64,000 nt of DNA from a virus. The stretch is taken from positions 1-64,000 of IMG/VR virus record IMGVR_UViG_3300032311_001249, one strand, 5' to 3'. The notes beneath the pieces are model-generated. The model saw nothing but the letters and a program-made list of their open reading frames with translations, was not told the origin of the DNA and did no database searches. The translations under genes and the position numbers were made by a program. Each line of letters opens with the position of its first letter. Position 1 is the first letter of the stretch. Shown piece after piece: positions 32,482-42,429 of this stretch.

Positions 32482-34389
32482 ATGGCAGAAATTTCCGAAA
32501 TAATGGCAGCAATAGATTCTTTTTTATCTAAAAAAGGAAAAGAGGATAGTTATCTTGTCAAAAAAATAACCGGATTATTTGAAGGAGATGATGCTCCTTT
32601 TAATACTGAAAAAGGAGTATTAAAAGAATTTAAGAAAAAATTTAAAAAATTAAATGATGGAGCAGAAAAAAATACAGAAAATTTTAATGAATTATCAAAA
32701 ACAATAAAAAAATTTAACAGAGTTTTTACAGATAATTTCTTTAAAAACTTGAGAGGGTTCAGAGATAATTTAAAAATATCTGTGTTAAATAACTTTTTTG
32801 AAAATTTAAAAGATGTTAATAAAAAATTTAAAAAAGGAATCTCTCCTGACAAAGAGAGTGTCATACAACAAGAAAGTATAGTTGATGTTAGAATAAAAGA
32901 AATAGATGATGGGGTAGCTAATTCTCTGTTATCCAAAATATCTAACATAATGGCTAGAAAAATAAATTTTTCTTCTGACAATAAAAATGAAGAACGATAC
33001 GACAAAGAACAAGGTTTTTTCTCAAAAATATTAAAAGGAATATTAGGAGTCTCTGCTCTTTTTGTAGGTGTTGGTTTTATAAGCAAGTTTTTAAATGAGA
33101 CAGAAATAGGAAAGTCTATAAAAAATAAATTAGGAGATTTTAAAGACAAAGCTTTAGAAGCTCTCAAACCAGCATTAAAAGTATTGATGAATCTTTTTGT
33201 AGAAGGTATGAAACAAGTTTTGTTTGAGTTACCTAAATGGTTTTTAAAACAAACATTTAATTTCTTTGGTCTAAAGGAAATGTTGGGAGAACAATATGAG
33301 GGCATAGCAGTTATTTTAACCAAAGGAATATACTATGGAGTAAAAACATTTTTTACTAAAACATTAAATAAAATTTCTTTTGGATTATTTGGTAAATTAA
33401 CTCAGAGTTTAACTGGTATGTTTGGTAGTTTAGGAAATTCATTAATTAAAATAGGCAAAGGGTTATCAGATAGTTTACTAAGACCATTAAGTTTTATAGG
33501 AAAAATTCCCGGAATGTTGGGTAAATTTTTTAGTAATATAGGTTTTGGTGCAGGTGGAGGAGTTGCTAAAGTTTTAACAAGTATAACAAAAATATCAGGA
33601 GGAAGTTTACTAAAAATATTAGGAACTGGACTAAAAAATATAGCAAAAAGAATTCCTTTTATTGGTGCTCTTATATCTTTCAAAGATGCATATGATAGAT
33701 TTCAAAAAGGAGATATTCTAGGCGGTTTTATCAGCATAGGTTCTGGTATAGCTAGTACTTTTCCGGGCATAGGCACTGCTATAAGCATAGGTCTGGATGT
33801 GCTTAATGCTTTCTTGGACTATTCTGATAGTGGATCAAAATTTAAAACAATGATTAATGATAACTTTATCACTAGAGCTATAGGAGATTTGATAAACGGA
33901 ACAATGGATTTTTTCACCAATATTTTAGAAATGTTAAATCCAGTATCTTGGGGTAAGAGTATATGGGATTGGATTACTGGAAAGAAAAAATCTGCTGAAC
34001 AACAAATAAAAGATAGTGAGCAAGATTCTAGTGTTAAACCTTATTCTGGTGCTAGATATGATTTACCTGTTAAACAAGTTCAAGATGCAAGAGTGAGTGG
34101 TAAAAACTTGATAGTTCCAAGCAATCAAGATGATGTTGTTCTTGCCAAAAATAATGGCCCATTTGACAGAGCTTTCAAAGATATGAATCATAAATTAGAT
34201 GTATTGACTAACGTATTTTCACAAGGAGTTGAATTAATAGCATCTGCTAGTGTTAATGGTAGTTCTAGCATAGTTCAGGCTGTTGTTTCAACAGCAGGTT
34301 CAAAACAAGCACCAATAATATCAAATTCATCTGATCCAATACATAGTTTTAGAACTAGAGCACAAAGAGCTATAGAATCTGTCCGATAA
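32482..34389 (+). CDS. 29: gp29-like tape measure protein
   Basis: 635 aa (T4 gp29 590 aa). The N-terminal third is charged and coiled-coil-like. Hydrophobic glycine-rich segments follow (SALFVGVGFISKF near 195, then GKIPGMLGKFFSNIGFGAGG and IGALISFKDAYDRF regions up to about 450). The C-terminal part is polar. This order is usual for tail tape measure proteins, which set tail length and are ejected ahead of the DNA. It is followed 9 nt later by the gp48-like tube cap. Confidence 0.7.
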   Translation: MAEISEIMAAIDSFLSKKGKEDSYLVKKITGLFEGDDAPFNTEKGVLKEFKKKFKKLNDGAEKNTENFNELSKTIKKFNRVFTDNFFKNLRGFRDNLKISVLNNFFENLKDVNKKFKKGISPDKESVIQQESIVDVRIKEIDDGVANSLLSKISNIMARKINFSSDNKNEERYDKEQGFFSKILKGILGVSALFVGVGFISKFLNETEIGKSIKNKLGDFKDKALEALKPALKVLMNLFVEGMKQVLFELPKWFLKQTFNFFGLKEMLGEQYEGIAVILTKGIYYGVKTFFTKTLNKISFGLFGKLTQSLTGMFGSLGNSLIKIGKGLSDSLLRPLSFIGKIPGMLGKFFSNIGFGAGGGVAKVLTSITKISGGSLLKILGTGLKNIAKRIPFIGALISFKDAYDRFQKGDILGGFISIGSGIASTFPGIGTAISIGLDVLNAFLDYSDSGSKFKTMINDNFITRAIGDLINGTMDFFTNILEMLNPVSWGKSIWDWITGKKKSAEQQIKDSEQDSSVKPYSGARYDLPVKQVQDARVSGKNLIVPSNQDDVVLAKNNGPFDRAFKDMNHKLDVLTNVFSQGVELIASASVNGSSSIVQAVVSTAGSKQAPIISNSSDPIHSFRTRAQRAIESVR

Positions 34390-34392
34390 ATA
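34385..34392 (+). promoter_or_regulatory. Late promoter box GATAAATA for gene 48
   Basis: One mismatch from TATAAATA. It overlaps the tape measure stop codon, 6 nt before ATG 34399. Confidence 0.45.
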
Positions 34393-34398
34393 TTAATT

Positions 34399-35532
34399 AT
34401 GAATATAGTCTTGCAAGAGAAACCCAACAACAACAGCAGAGTTTACGGCACTTCTGGTGGTACACAAATAATAGATGTTGTGAACGAAATGAGTTGGACT
34501 ATTTCTAATAAAAGATCAAGAAGAGATGCACCAAGAATGCGTCTTGTAGAATATCAACAATCCACAGGACAACTAATAGCATCTATTATATATTTTAGCA
34601 GAGTATTAAAGGATTTTGATTATTCTAATGCTATTGACAGTTTAACTAAAAAAGCTGATCCCATAGAAATCTATAAACTTAAATATTTTGGTGATAAGAC
34701 TGGTTATGAATATAGTGTTCCTTATTTTAATCCTAAAAATTTATCTAGAAATAATGAATTTTCTCCTAGTGATCCATTTGCTCCATTAACTCAATTAGGA
34801 ACAAGTTATGGTGGTTCAGGATTTTCAAGAGGAGCAGCCCAAATTTCAACATTATATTCAACAGGAAAAGAGATCATAGACTCTGTTCTTCCCGGAAAAA
34901 TAAATTTTGAATTTCCTCAAACATGGAACAATACTAGCCCTGAAACTTATTCTACAACATTTGATCTTATAAATACAACAAATTTTAATGATGTTATAAA
35001 TAATTGGAAATTTTGTCATTTATTAAGTTATCAAAATACTCCTAGCAGAAGAAACTTTGCTATAATGGACCCTCCTGTCATATATACTATGAGCATTCCC
35101 GGAATAGTTAACTTTCCTGTATGCTATATGAATGAATTACAAATAACAAATCTTGGAAATACAAGATTGATTGATATAGAAGGTAAGAAAAGAATAATAC
35201 CAGAGGCATATAGAATAACATTCACATTAACTTCTTTATTGATGCCCAGCAGAAATATTATGGGAGCTACAAGAGATGGTTCAAATGTAGAAGTTATTGG
35301 TAGCAGCGAAGATGTGTCTAAATGGATAGATTATGATAATGTTTTACAACAAGTTAAACAAGTTCTCACTCCTGTACCACAACCTGTTCCACCTCCCTCA
35401 ACACCAGCCCCCATACCTCAGACTCCAGCACCTGAAAATTACAGAAATAATAATCTTGATCAAAGAAGTTTTGAAAAACCTTTTCCGCCCGGATTTAGAT
35501 TTGATGTATTTGGCTCTAGACCTTTAAGTTAA
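34399..35532 (+). CDS. 48: gp48-like baseplate tail-tube cap protein
   Basis: 377 aa (T4 gp48 364 aa). The C-terminal half contains the tube-fold pattern: PPVIYTMSIPGIVNFPVCYM, MNELQITNLGNTRLIDIEGK and EAYRITFTLTSLLMPSRNIM. A proline-rich tail follows, with PQTPAPENY near the end. It lies between the tape measure and gp53, which is a usual baseplate neighbourhood. Its T4 counterpart caps the hub and supports the tube initiator gp54. Confidence 0.65.
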   Translation: MNIVLQEKPNNNSRVYGTSGGTQIIDVVNEMSWTISNKRSRRDAPRMRLVEYQQSTGQLIASIIYFSRVLKDFDYSNAIDSLTKKADPIEIYKLKYFGDKTGYEYSVPYFNPKNLSRNNEFSPSDPFAPLTQLGTSYGGSGFSRGAAQISTLYSTGKEIIDSVLPGKINFEFPQTWNNTSPETYSTTFDLINTTNFNDVINNWKFCHLLSYQNTPSRRNFAIMDPPVIYTMSIPGIVNFPVCYMNELQITNLGNTRLIDIEGKKRIIPEAYRITFTLTSLLMPSRNIMGATRDGSNVEVIGSSEDVSKWIDYDNVLQQVKQVLTPVPQPVPPPSTPAPIPQTPAPENYRNNNLDQRSFEKPFPPGFRFDVFGSRPLS

Positions 35533-35539
35533 TATTTTT

Positions 35540-35869
35540 ATGGCAAACAATTTAGATTTAGATTATTACGACTACTCAAATATTCTTACCACTTACACAG
35601 ATGGTGATGGATATGAATTTTTTAATTTGATGAACAGCATCAATATAGAAGGAGATATTGATGCTAGTTTATACATTTATGACATTGCTGATTCTTTCTC
35701 AGATGTATATAATTTATCTAAAAAGTATTACGGCACTCATAAATTATGGTGGATAATATTATTAGTTAATAAAATACAGAACCCTTTCGAAATAAATGCA
35801 GGTCAAAAAGTAAAGATTCTAAATAATTCTTCTGTTTCTCAAATTTTGAGTCAGATAAATAGTATGTAA
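35540..35869 (+). CDS. 53: gp53-like baseplate wedge protein
   Basis: 109 aa, shorter than T4 gp53 (196 aa). The C-terminal half has the gp53/LysM-like pattern DSFSDVYNLSKKYYGTHKLW, WWIILLVNKIQNPFEINAGQ, a wedge motif with the conserved aromatic pair and N-P. It links baseplate wedges around the hub. Its TAA overlaps the next ATG by one base (TAATG). Confidence 0.65.
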   Translation: MANNLDLDYYDYSNILTTYTDGDGYEFFNLMNSINIEGDIDASLYIYDIADSFSDVYNLSKKYYGTHKLWWIILLVNKIQNPFEINAGQKVKILNNSSVSQILSQINSM

Positions 35870-37476
35870 TGAATCCAGAAAATAAAAACACTTATAATTT
35901 TAATAATCAAGATTATGATTTTGTTTTTCGTTTGTATAATGGCATAAACGATGTTTTTTTAACAAATACTGCATGGGAGGATTTGTATCTTGAAGAGGAT
36001 ATTTTTGATTGGAAAATAAAAGGCAGTGTTATAATAAAATCTCCCTATGAAAGTTTTGAAAGAGAGAGCGAAGAATCACTATCTTTAACAAAAGGAGATA
36101 AGAAAAATACAATTTATAAATTTAGGAATGATTGTAGAGATACTCTTTTTATTTCTATTAAACCCAAGATACAAAATAAAGATACTGATATACAAATCAG
36201 TGATTCTGTTTGGAGATTAGAATTCGAAGCTGTTGTTTATGATGTAGAGGAATTAGATAACCAAAATAGTATAAACAAATATAAAAAACTATACTTTTGG
36301 GAAAAAACATATCAATTAATGAGAGAGAAAAACTGTTATTTCTCTACTGCTACGTCTGGAGAAAATTCTAACAAAAACAATACTGATCAACTTGATAATA
36401 GCGAAAGAAGTCTTCAAACAGGAGTGGCATTAAAATATTTGCTTTCTAATGACGAAACATTTAAAATAAATTCAAATTTAACACAAAATGATGAAACTTG
36501 GGATAATGGAGATGATTCTGCCAGATTATTTTACTCTTGTAAAGATGGAGAAAAATTCATAGATGCATTAAACTATCTTACTCATTATCATATATCTACA
36601 AAAGATAATGGTTATATTCCTTGCGTATTAAAATTTGAAAGAGCAGAAAAATCAATGCAACCAAAACAATTTTCATTAAAACCTATTTCTGAATATTTTG
36701 AAAAAGCTGGTAATGAAGCTGGTAAACCACCAAAAGAATACCAGACAGAACATTTTTTTATATATGGTCATGGAGGTCAAACAAAAGAAAGTGTTTCTAT
36801 AATGAAATCGCCAATAGATGAGAAAAGTCAAAAAATTGAATTTAAGGGCGATGATTTTAGCACTATAAGAAATTATAAAATTGTTGATATGAGTGGTTTA
36901 TATTATTCTGAAAATCTTTGCAATTATAGAACAACATCTTTCAATAAAATAGATGGTCAATTTCAGATAGAAAACATTTTAGCTGGTGAAGAAGATGATG
37001 GGTTCAAACAGTTTTATAGAGATGTTGTTTCTAAAAATATTGTTACTAAAAACAAAAACGACAGATTACCTATAACACCATTCATACAAAGTAATTATAA
37101 TACAAAAATATTATCATCTGTCAGAACAAGTCCACAAGCAAGATTAGCAGAGAGTAGAAATGCTATGATAAACCATTATTTATTTTCTAATTTAACTATA
37201 TGTTTTTCTGTAAAAGGTTCTACTCACCGTCAAACTGGAAGATTTTTCGCAGTATCTAAAAATACAGATAATAAATCAGAATTTGATGCAAAACTAGAAG
37301 GACAATATTTTCTAACCAATATAATCCATCATTTTAGCAATTCAGCAAAAAGTTATACTACAGAATTAGTGGGAGTTAAGACACAAACATATAAAGAAAC
37401 CACATTATTTGAATCTAATGACAATTTGATTATAAACTCTTCAAATTCAGTTTCTATTCCTGAAGGACTGGGATAA
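35869..37476 (+). CDS. Baseplate hub protein, gp27-like
   Basis: 535 aa (T4 gp27 391 aa). An N-terminal region has WEDLYLEEDIFDWKIKGSVI and SDSVWRLEFEAVVYDVEELD, typical of hub/VgrG-type beta domains. The C-terminal block has STHRQTGRFFAVSK and LEGQYFLTNIIHHFSNSAKS, matching the usual hub pattern in which a strand with G-x-[YW]-[FL]-[TV] precedes a His-containing strand. It lies directly before the gp5-like genes, which fits a hub trimer that carries the spike. The identity with gp27 specifically is inferred. Confidence 0.5.
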   Translation: MNPENKNTYNFNNQDYDFVFRLYNGINDVFLTNTAWEDLYLEEDIFDWKIKGSVIIKSPYESFERESEESLSLTKGDKKNTIYKFRNDCRDTLFISIKPKIQNKDTDIQISDSVWRLEFEAVVYDVEELDNQNSINKYKKLYFWEKTYQLMREKNCYFSTATSGENSNKNNTDQLDNSERSLQTGVALKYLLSNDETFKINSNLTQNDETWDNGDDSARLFYSCKDGEKFIDALNYLTHYHISTKDNGYIPCVLKFERAEKSMQPKQFSLKPISEYFEKAGNEAGKPPKEYQTEHFFIYGHGGQTKESVSIMKSPIDEKSQKIEFKGDDFSTIRNYKIVDMSGLYYSENLCNYRTTSFNKIDGQFQIENILAGEEDDGFKQFYRDVVSKNIVTKNKNDRLPITPFIQSNYNTKILSSVRTSPQARLAESRNAMINHYLFSNLTICFSVKGSTHRQTGRFFAVSKNTDNKSEFDAKLEGQYFLTNIIHHFSNSAKSYTTELVGVKTQTYKETTLFESNDNLIINSSNSVSIPEGLG

Positions 37477-37497
37477 TTAATTTGCCAAATACATCAT

Positions 37498-37505
37498 CAT
37501 AAATA
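37498..37505 (+). promoter_or_regulatory. Late promoter box CATAAATA for the 342-residue gene
   Basis: One mismatch from TATAAATA, 5 nt before ATG 37511. Confidence 0.5.
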
Positions 37506-37510
37506 AATAT

Positions 37511-38539
37511 ATGCCTCAAGTAACAGATGAAAAATTTCATAAAACTATATTCTCTAGTCCTAACGGAAAGAGAAAAGATGGAACTATATTTGATAGACTT
37601 TATTGCTCTACACAATATAGTGAATTTCCATTAGACCAAATAATTCAAACCATAGCAGAATTTCATGGCCCTTGGACAGGAGGTTCAACACAATTAGCGG
37701 ATTTTTCCACGTTTGTTGCATCATCTCTCAACAGTATTTCTTTACAGAATAACGCAAGACAAGCTGCTAGTAATGCTATTACTGCAAAATCAGCATCACA
37801 GAAAATACCATCTGCACAAAACGGAATTACTTGTGCTGTTATGCCAACTCCTTTATTAAGAGAATTTTTAAATAGATCACAAAAAATACATCCATCAGTT
37901 AACATGTATATACAAAATAATATTGGAACGTTTCCTTATTTTCAACAAGTCAGTGAAGAAATAGGACAATACGCTAATGTTGTTATGAATAATACTAGTA
38001 TTGATCCAATGAAATGGCCTAATAGAAACGGTGGTAGTTGTTGGAATACCAACAGTAGATTTAATGTTAATGATCTATTAAAAATACCGGGGGATGTATT
38101 AACACTAATGGATGATGCTAATAATTTAGTTAATACCATGTTTTTAAGAAGCATGCCAAAACAAAATAATATGAGTTTTATGCACACTGGTTATTCAACA
38201 GAAAGACCTATATCACATGGTCATAATTTTACCATGGATGTGTTTAATGCAAAAAGAGAACAGAATGCTGTTGCACCCTGTCTTGCAGCTATACTCAATC
38301 TTGCAGGAGATGTTTTAAGAATATTAAATCGTTATTTTTGTATAAAAGAATTATCAAAAGTTGCTATTGATGGTTTTAGAATAACATTCAACGAAGGACC
38401 AAACGGTGAACCAATAACATACATAACAGATAATAATGCAAGACCTATGTATGATACTGAAAAACCAAATAACATCACTGATCCAACAAATGACTTGGTG
38501 TTGAAAACAAAGAAAAAATTATCAACAGAAAAATCATGA
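37511..38539 (+). CDS. Virion structural protein of the baseplate block, unknown (342 aa)
   Basis: Not recognised. It is mostly helical with a central alanine/serine region, a segment GGSCWNTNSRFNVNDL and a late EGPNGEPITYITDNNARPMY. It has its own late box and its stop overlaps the next gene by 4 bases (ATGA), so it is co-translated with the gp5-like OB-fold protein. A hub or spike-accessory role is inferred from position. Confidence 0.5.
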   Translation: MPQVTDEKFHKTIFSSPNGKRKDGTIFDRLYCSTQYSEFPLDQIIQTIAEFHGPWTGGSTQLADFSTFVASSLNSISLQNNARQAASNAITAKSASQKIPSAQNGITCAVMPTPLLREFLNRSQKIHPSVNMYIQNNIGTFPYFQQVSEEIGQYANVVMNNTSIDPMKWPNRNGGSCWNTNSRFNVNDLLKIPGDVLTLMDDANNLVNTMFLRSMPKQNNMSFMHTGYSTERPISHGHNFTMDVFNAKREQNAVAPCLAAILNLAGDVLRILNRYFCIKELSKVAIDGFRITFNEGPNGEPITYITDNNARPMYDTEKPNNITDPTNDLVLKTKKKLSTEKS

Positions 38540-39984
38540 AAAATGCAGATGGAATTTATAGAGGAATAGTGATACAAAACAATGATCCTAAAAATGCTGG
38601 GAGAGTAAAAGTATTTGTGCCCGGTCTGAATGTTTCTCAATATAATAGTTGGGACCAAAAATCAGAAGAAGACAAATATTTTAAATATATAGGAAAAAAC
38701 ACAAACAGTTCCATAACACCAGAAGTTTTACAAAAATTAAAAGAAAAAATTTTCTGGGCTGATACTATTTTACCCATAGCAGGGGGTGGTAGTCCGGGAA
38801 TATATAATGCACCATCAGACACTATGAGTGTAGGTAATGATAATGATTTTACATTTCAGGAAAAAAATAAAACACAAGAGTTTTTTAAAAAAGATGAAAA
38901 CGATTTTAAACAAAGAGAAAATGTTCCAGTTCAAAATCCATCTTATGGAACAGAACCCACAACACAAATAAATCTTAATTTTAGTTTTTCTGGTAAAAGA
39001 TATTGCAACAAGAGTTCTTGTAATACACCATCACAAGATGTTAAATCTTTTTGGCCTAGTAATAACGGTGTTTTAGATGAAATAGTCAAAGAGTTGCCAA
39101 AAGTTTATTCTGATGTTCCGTTAATTCTAGACCAAACACAAAATGAAGACAACACAGGAATAGTAGGAGTTAGAGTGGATGTATTTGATCCTATCATTTA
39201 TATTGATGATAAAGAAGTTCCAAAGGATAGTCCTTTATACAATAATGATTGTTACACATTTCCTGATACTGAAAATATTATAAGATTTTCTCCTCCTATT
39301 TTTTACGAAGAGACTGATCAAGATGCACAATACAAATACGATGAGATACCACTACAAATATCAGTAAATGGTAAACTATCTAATTCTGATTATTTTGAAT
39401 TAGACTCTTATGATTCTGAAAAAGTAGTATATAAAAGTGATAGGATGAAAATTCAAGTGCCAGTAAACAATATAGATTCTATTACAATAAAGCATAATAA
39501 AAATGGTTTTGATATAAACAGAATACTATCATTAATACCTCTTTTGAAATCTGTCATCAATTTGGTTGGAAGTCTTATAATGCCCAGAGCACCATATCCA
39601 AATGGCGGAAAACCAACAAGAGCAGGAGGAGGAGCAACAATATATAATAACGTTGCAACAAAACTATTACCAACGCAACAAAGAATGCAGTCTCATATAA
39701 AAGGGGCTAATAATTTTAGTAAAACAGAAATAAACAAAGGAAGAAAAGCAGACAACGATTCTAATAAAACATTAGGAAATAATATTTCTGGTCCAACCAA
39801 TCAAGCTCACAGAGGAGCAATGAGATCACCGGACTATACAAATAAAATGAAAGGAATGATTAGTATTCCATCTGTAGGAAGTCATGTTTGGGTGAAATTT
39901 TCTAATGGGGACACTAATTTTGCAACAATAATAGGAATAACAACTGGTCAAGAATCTTTTAAAGGAATCTTTGAAACCAAATAA
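38536..39984 (+). CDS. 5: gp5-like baseplate hub protein, OB-fold part
   Basis: 482 aa. The first strands, GIYRGIVIQNNDPKNAGRVK and KVFVPGL, and IFWADTILPIAGGGSPGIYN are the start of the gp5/VgrG OB fold. Its last strands, MKGMISIPSVGSHVWVKFSN followed by GDTNFATIIG, are at the far C-terminus. The intervening 300 residues form a long insertion. There is no lysozyme domain, unlike T4 gp5 (575 aa). The beta-helix that follows in T4 gp5 is encoded by the next gene. It should sit at the tip of the hub. Confidence 0.65.
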   Translation: MKNADGIYRGIVIQNNDPKNAGRVKVFVPGLNVSQYNSWDQKSEEDKYFKYIGKNTNSSITPEVLQKLKEKIFWADTILPIAGGGSPGIYNAPSDTMSVGNDNDFTFQEKNKTQEFFKKDENDFKQRENVPVQNPSYGTEPTTQINLNFSFSGKRYCNKSSCNTPSQDVKSFWPSNNGVLDEIVKELPKVYSDVPLILDQTQNEDNTGIVGVRVDVFDPIIYIDDKEVPKDSPLYNNDCYTFPDTENIIRFSPPIFYEETDQDAQYKYDEIPLQISVNGKLSNSDYFELDSYDSEKVVYKSDRMKIQVPVNNIDSITIKHNKNGFDINRILSLIPLLKSVINLVGSLIMPRAPYPNGGKPTRAGGGATIYNNVATKLLPTQQRMQSHIKGANNFSKTEINKGRKADNDSNKTLGNNISGPTNQAHRGAMRSPDYTNKMKGMISIPSVGSHVWVKFSNGDTNFATIIGITTGQESFKGIFETK

Positions 39985-39991
39985 TTCTGTA

Positions 39992-39999
39992 GCTAAATA
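39992..39999 (+). promoter_or_regulatory. Late promoter box GCTAAATA for the spike gene
   Basis: Two mismatches from TATAAATA, 6 nt before ATG 40006. The same variant precedes the gene at 44309. Confidence 0.4.
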
Positions 40000-40005
40000 A
40001 AATAT

Positions 40006-42027
40006 ATGCATTACCCCGGTAAATTTGATAATGATTCTAGAAATAACGAAGAAGTCTTTAAAGATAAAGTTGTGTGGAATCAACAAGCAGGTTGTATAGA
40101 ATTTATTAATACAAAAGATGCGGAAAGTATAACAACATCACATAAAAACGGTTCTTATACCAGAATGGATAAATTTGGTAGCGAAGAATTAACAACAAGA
40201 GATAAAAGAGAACATGTTATAGGTAATAGCCAATTAGAAATAAATGGTTCACAAACAGAGTATGTGCATGAAAACAGCGAAAAAGTAGTTTTAGGAGATG
40301 AAATAAAAACAGTCGGAGATGCTGATAATTGGTTGGAACCAATGCAGCAAATAAAAAAAATTCAAAAAGAATTACATGATAAAAAAAGACTTTTTGAAGT
40401 AAAAAGAACAAATAGAAAAGACTCTATTGATCAAGCTCCCGGTCAGAGTAAATCTGGCAGTCATGCAAAATGTCCCACTCATTCTAATAAATCTAAAGTA
40501 ATAAAAAATACAAAACCAACAAGAGTTAGTTCTAAAAAAGTTAACAGCGCAACAATATTAGATATACAAGATGGATCGGAAAAATTCGAAACTGTGTCTG
40601 GTGGTGGTGATGGTAGATGCATGACTTGTTGGGGTAAATTGCTTAGTCCATCAACCCAAGATGGTAGATGGGCAACAGAGTCTGAAAAACAAAGCATAGT
40701 TCAAAAAAGACAAGAGCTACAGCAAAGACTATATGAATATGAAAAACAATTAGGTCAAAACAAATGTCCTAATGGTGGCAGCAAAATAGAAATTATAGCA
40801 AAAAATTTTATACAAAATATAGGTATTGTTTTCAATGATTTTGAAAGTTTTCGACGTGATCCAGCGGGAAAACTAGTTCCTTGTGGAATAAAGATAGACC
40901 CCATGGGAACCACTATATACACACAATACAGAGAATCTCCTTTGATTGAAAATGTTGATGTGGAAAAATTTCCGGGCGGAAGTTACGAATTAAATATATG
41001 TGATGGTTGGAAAGCAACAGTGGGTTCTAATGGCATAGAATTCAAAACTACTGGACCTTTAAACTTGTTTGGAACCAATGTAAACATAGTTGGAGAACAA
41101 GTAGGAATAGGAAGCAGAGGAGATTTAACTATAGAGGGACAGAGAGTGGATTTGACAGCAGATGTGCTTACTCTTAGACCCAAGAAGCTTAGCAGAACTC
41201 TAGAGACTGGAGGAAAGACAGAAGAGGAACAACAGCTACTAATAGATGGCAACTTGAATGTTGGATTAAATGCTATAATCAGAGGTGGAGCACACATAGA
41301 AGGAGAATTATCAGTTCATCATATAACTGCTCCTTGTGAATATCATGTAACAGAAACAGATTTTACATACGGAACAAAAACAGAACCAAAAGTTTTACCA
41401 AATCCCGATCCAAAATTATGTTATTATGGTAAGAATGGCACTAGTACATTAGAATCTCCTGAATGTGGTTCTACTCCTTCAAAATCTGGAACTTATGGCA
41501 AGTTATTAGCTGGTACACACATAGGAAAAGCTGTTGGATATGATTCTAATGGCCAGCCTTTATGTTTGGATGTATATTCTTTAGAAGCAGAGAATGCTGT
41601 TCTTGTTGATCCACATGTTCACTATTTTAAAAATATAGCATGCAAACTTTTTGACAAAGATTCCGATGTCTCTTCTAATGCTGGATTTTCTTCTGGTTCT
41701 GGAAGTATAAATGTTCATGATGCAATAAGAGCTATAGGCTCTAGAAACAACTGGACAACTCCTGTTTTACCAATGCCTGTCATGAATTCCGAAAGTAATT
41801 ATACTGTTGTTGATAAATTTGGAGGAAGTTGTGAAACTCTTTCTATAAATAAAGCTGATTGGGAAGAATCTTCACAGGAAGATTCTTTACCTTCTGGAGA
41901 AGGTGTAAGAACTTCAAAATACACTGATCAAACAATCCAAAATAAAGTAAAAGCTATAGAAGCTGAATTAGAAGCAAAATATGCTGAGTTAAAACTCGCT
42001 CTATCAGAAATTAAAAATACCGCTTAA
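40006..42027 (+). CDS. Baseplate spike protein, gp5 C-terminal/VgrG-like with cysteine modules
   Basis: 673 aa. The N-terminal 110 residues have the VgrG/gp5-like pattern GSYTRMDKFGSEELTTRDKR, HVIGNSQLEINGS and KVVLGDEIKTVGDAD. A cysteine-containing region (KCPTHSN, then CMTCWGK, then NKCPNGG) interrupts it, probably a zinc site. Beta-helix octads follow (VNIVGEQVGIGSRGDLTIEG). Near residue 543 is DPHVHYF, an HxH motif like the iron-binding HxH at the tip of P2 gpV and T4 gp5.4 spikes. It should be the membrane-piercing spike. Splitting it from the OB-fold protein differs from T4. Confidence 0.6.
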   Translation: MHYPGKFDNDSRNNEEVFKDKVVWNQQAGCIEFINTKDAESITTSHKNGSYTRMDKFGSEELTTRDKREHVIGNSQLEINGSQTEYVHENSEKVVLGDEIKTVGDADNWLEPMQQIKKIQKELHDKKRLFEVKRTNRKDSIDQAPGQSKSGSHAKCPTHSNKSKVIKNTKPTRVSSKKVNSATILDIQDGSEKFETVSGGGDGRCMTCWGKLLSPSTQDGRWATESEKQSIVQKRQELQQRLYEYEKQLGQNKCPNGGSKIEIIAKNFIQNIGIVFNDFESFRRDPAGKLVPCGIKIDPMGTTIYTQYRESPLIENVDVEKFPGGSYELNICDGWKATVGSNGIEFKTTGPLNLFGTNVNIVGEQVGIGSRGDLTIEGQRVDLTADVLTLRPKKLSRTLETGGKTEEEQQLLIDGNLNVGLNAIIRGGAHIEGELSVHHITAPCEYHVTETDFTYGTKTEPKVLPNPDPKLCYYGKNGTSTLESPECGSTPSKSGTYGKLLAGTHIGKAVGYDSNGQPLCLDVYSLEAENAVLVDPHVHYFKNIACKLFDKDSDVSSNAGFSSGSGSINVHDAIRAIGSRNNWTTPVLPMPVMNSESNYTVVDKFGGSCETLSINKADWEESSQEDSLPSGEGVRTSKYTDQTIQNKVKAIEAELEAKYAELKLALSEIKNTA

Positions 42028-42368
42028 AAGTCTTCTTCCGATTCATCATCTTCGAAAGAAGCATTTTCTGACATATCATAAGGAGTAAGAAAATCTTCCA
42101 CTAGATTTCTTAATGCTCTATTTTCTAATTCGTTAGCACTATTAACTAATATAACATCATTGCCATGAGTATCAAAACCAAGCAAGATGTAACTATCCAT
42201 ATGTTCGATTATTTTATTATTTATAGAAATAGCTAATTGTTGTTTTTCTTTTAAAGACAGATTTTTTTGTTTTTTTCTTAAATTTACTTTTTTATTTGCT
42301 GTTTTTTTAAGAAAATCTTCGATTTTTTTCATTTCCGCATCTGATATTTTGTCTTTATCTTCATCCAT
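42024..42368 (-). CDS. Hypothetical protein with acidic C-terminus (114 aa)
   Basis: Not recognised. It has a lysine-rich N-terminal half, a middle segment SYILLGFDTHGNDVILVNSA and an acidic end DDESEEDF. It lies tail to tail with the spike gene (4-base overlap). An imperfect TATAAGTA box lies about 13 nt before its ATG. A gp33-like late coactivator was considered and not supported. Confidence 0.5.
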   Translation of the reverse strand: MDEDKDKISDAEMKKIEDFLKKTANKKVNLRKKQKNLSLKEKQQLAISINNKIIEHMDSYILLGFDTHGNDVILVNSANELENRALRNLVEDFLTPYDMSENASFEDDESEEDF

Positions 42369-42397
42369 ATGGTAATATATATACTTATATAAAAAAT

Positions 42398-42429
42398 AAA
42401 AGAGGAGGAATTTCTTCCTCCTCTTTTTT
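42398..42429 (-). terminator. Terminator of the gp32-gp45 operon
   Basis: A 13-bp stem (GAGGAGGAA/TTCCTCCTC core) with a TTTC loop and T-rich flank on the minus strand. It overlaps the end of the 102-residue gene. Confidence 0.85.

Noticed and set aside
34968-34975. A perfect TATAAATA inside the gp48-like coding region
   Set aside because: No start codon follows at the usual distance. It shows that the box also occurs by chance in AT-rich coding sequence, so only boxes at the fixed distance were taken as promoters.
42024-42368. Identification as gp33 (late transcription coactivator), also considered for the 88-aa and 128-aa proteins
   Set aside because: Sizes and acidic or hydrophobic C-termini are similar, but no recognisable gp33 features are present.
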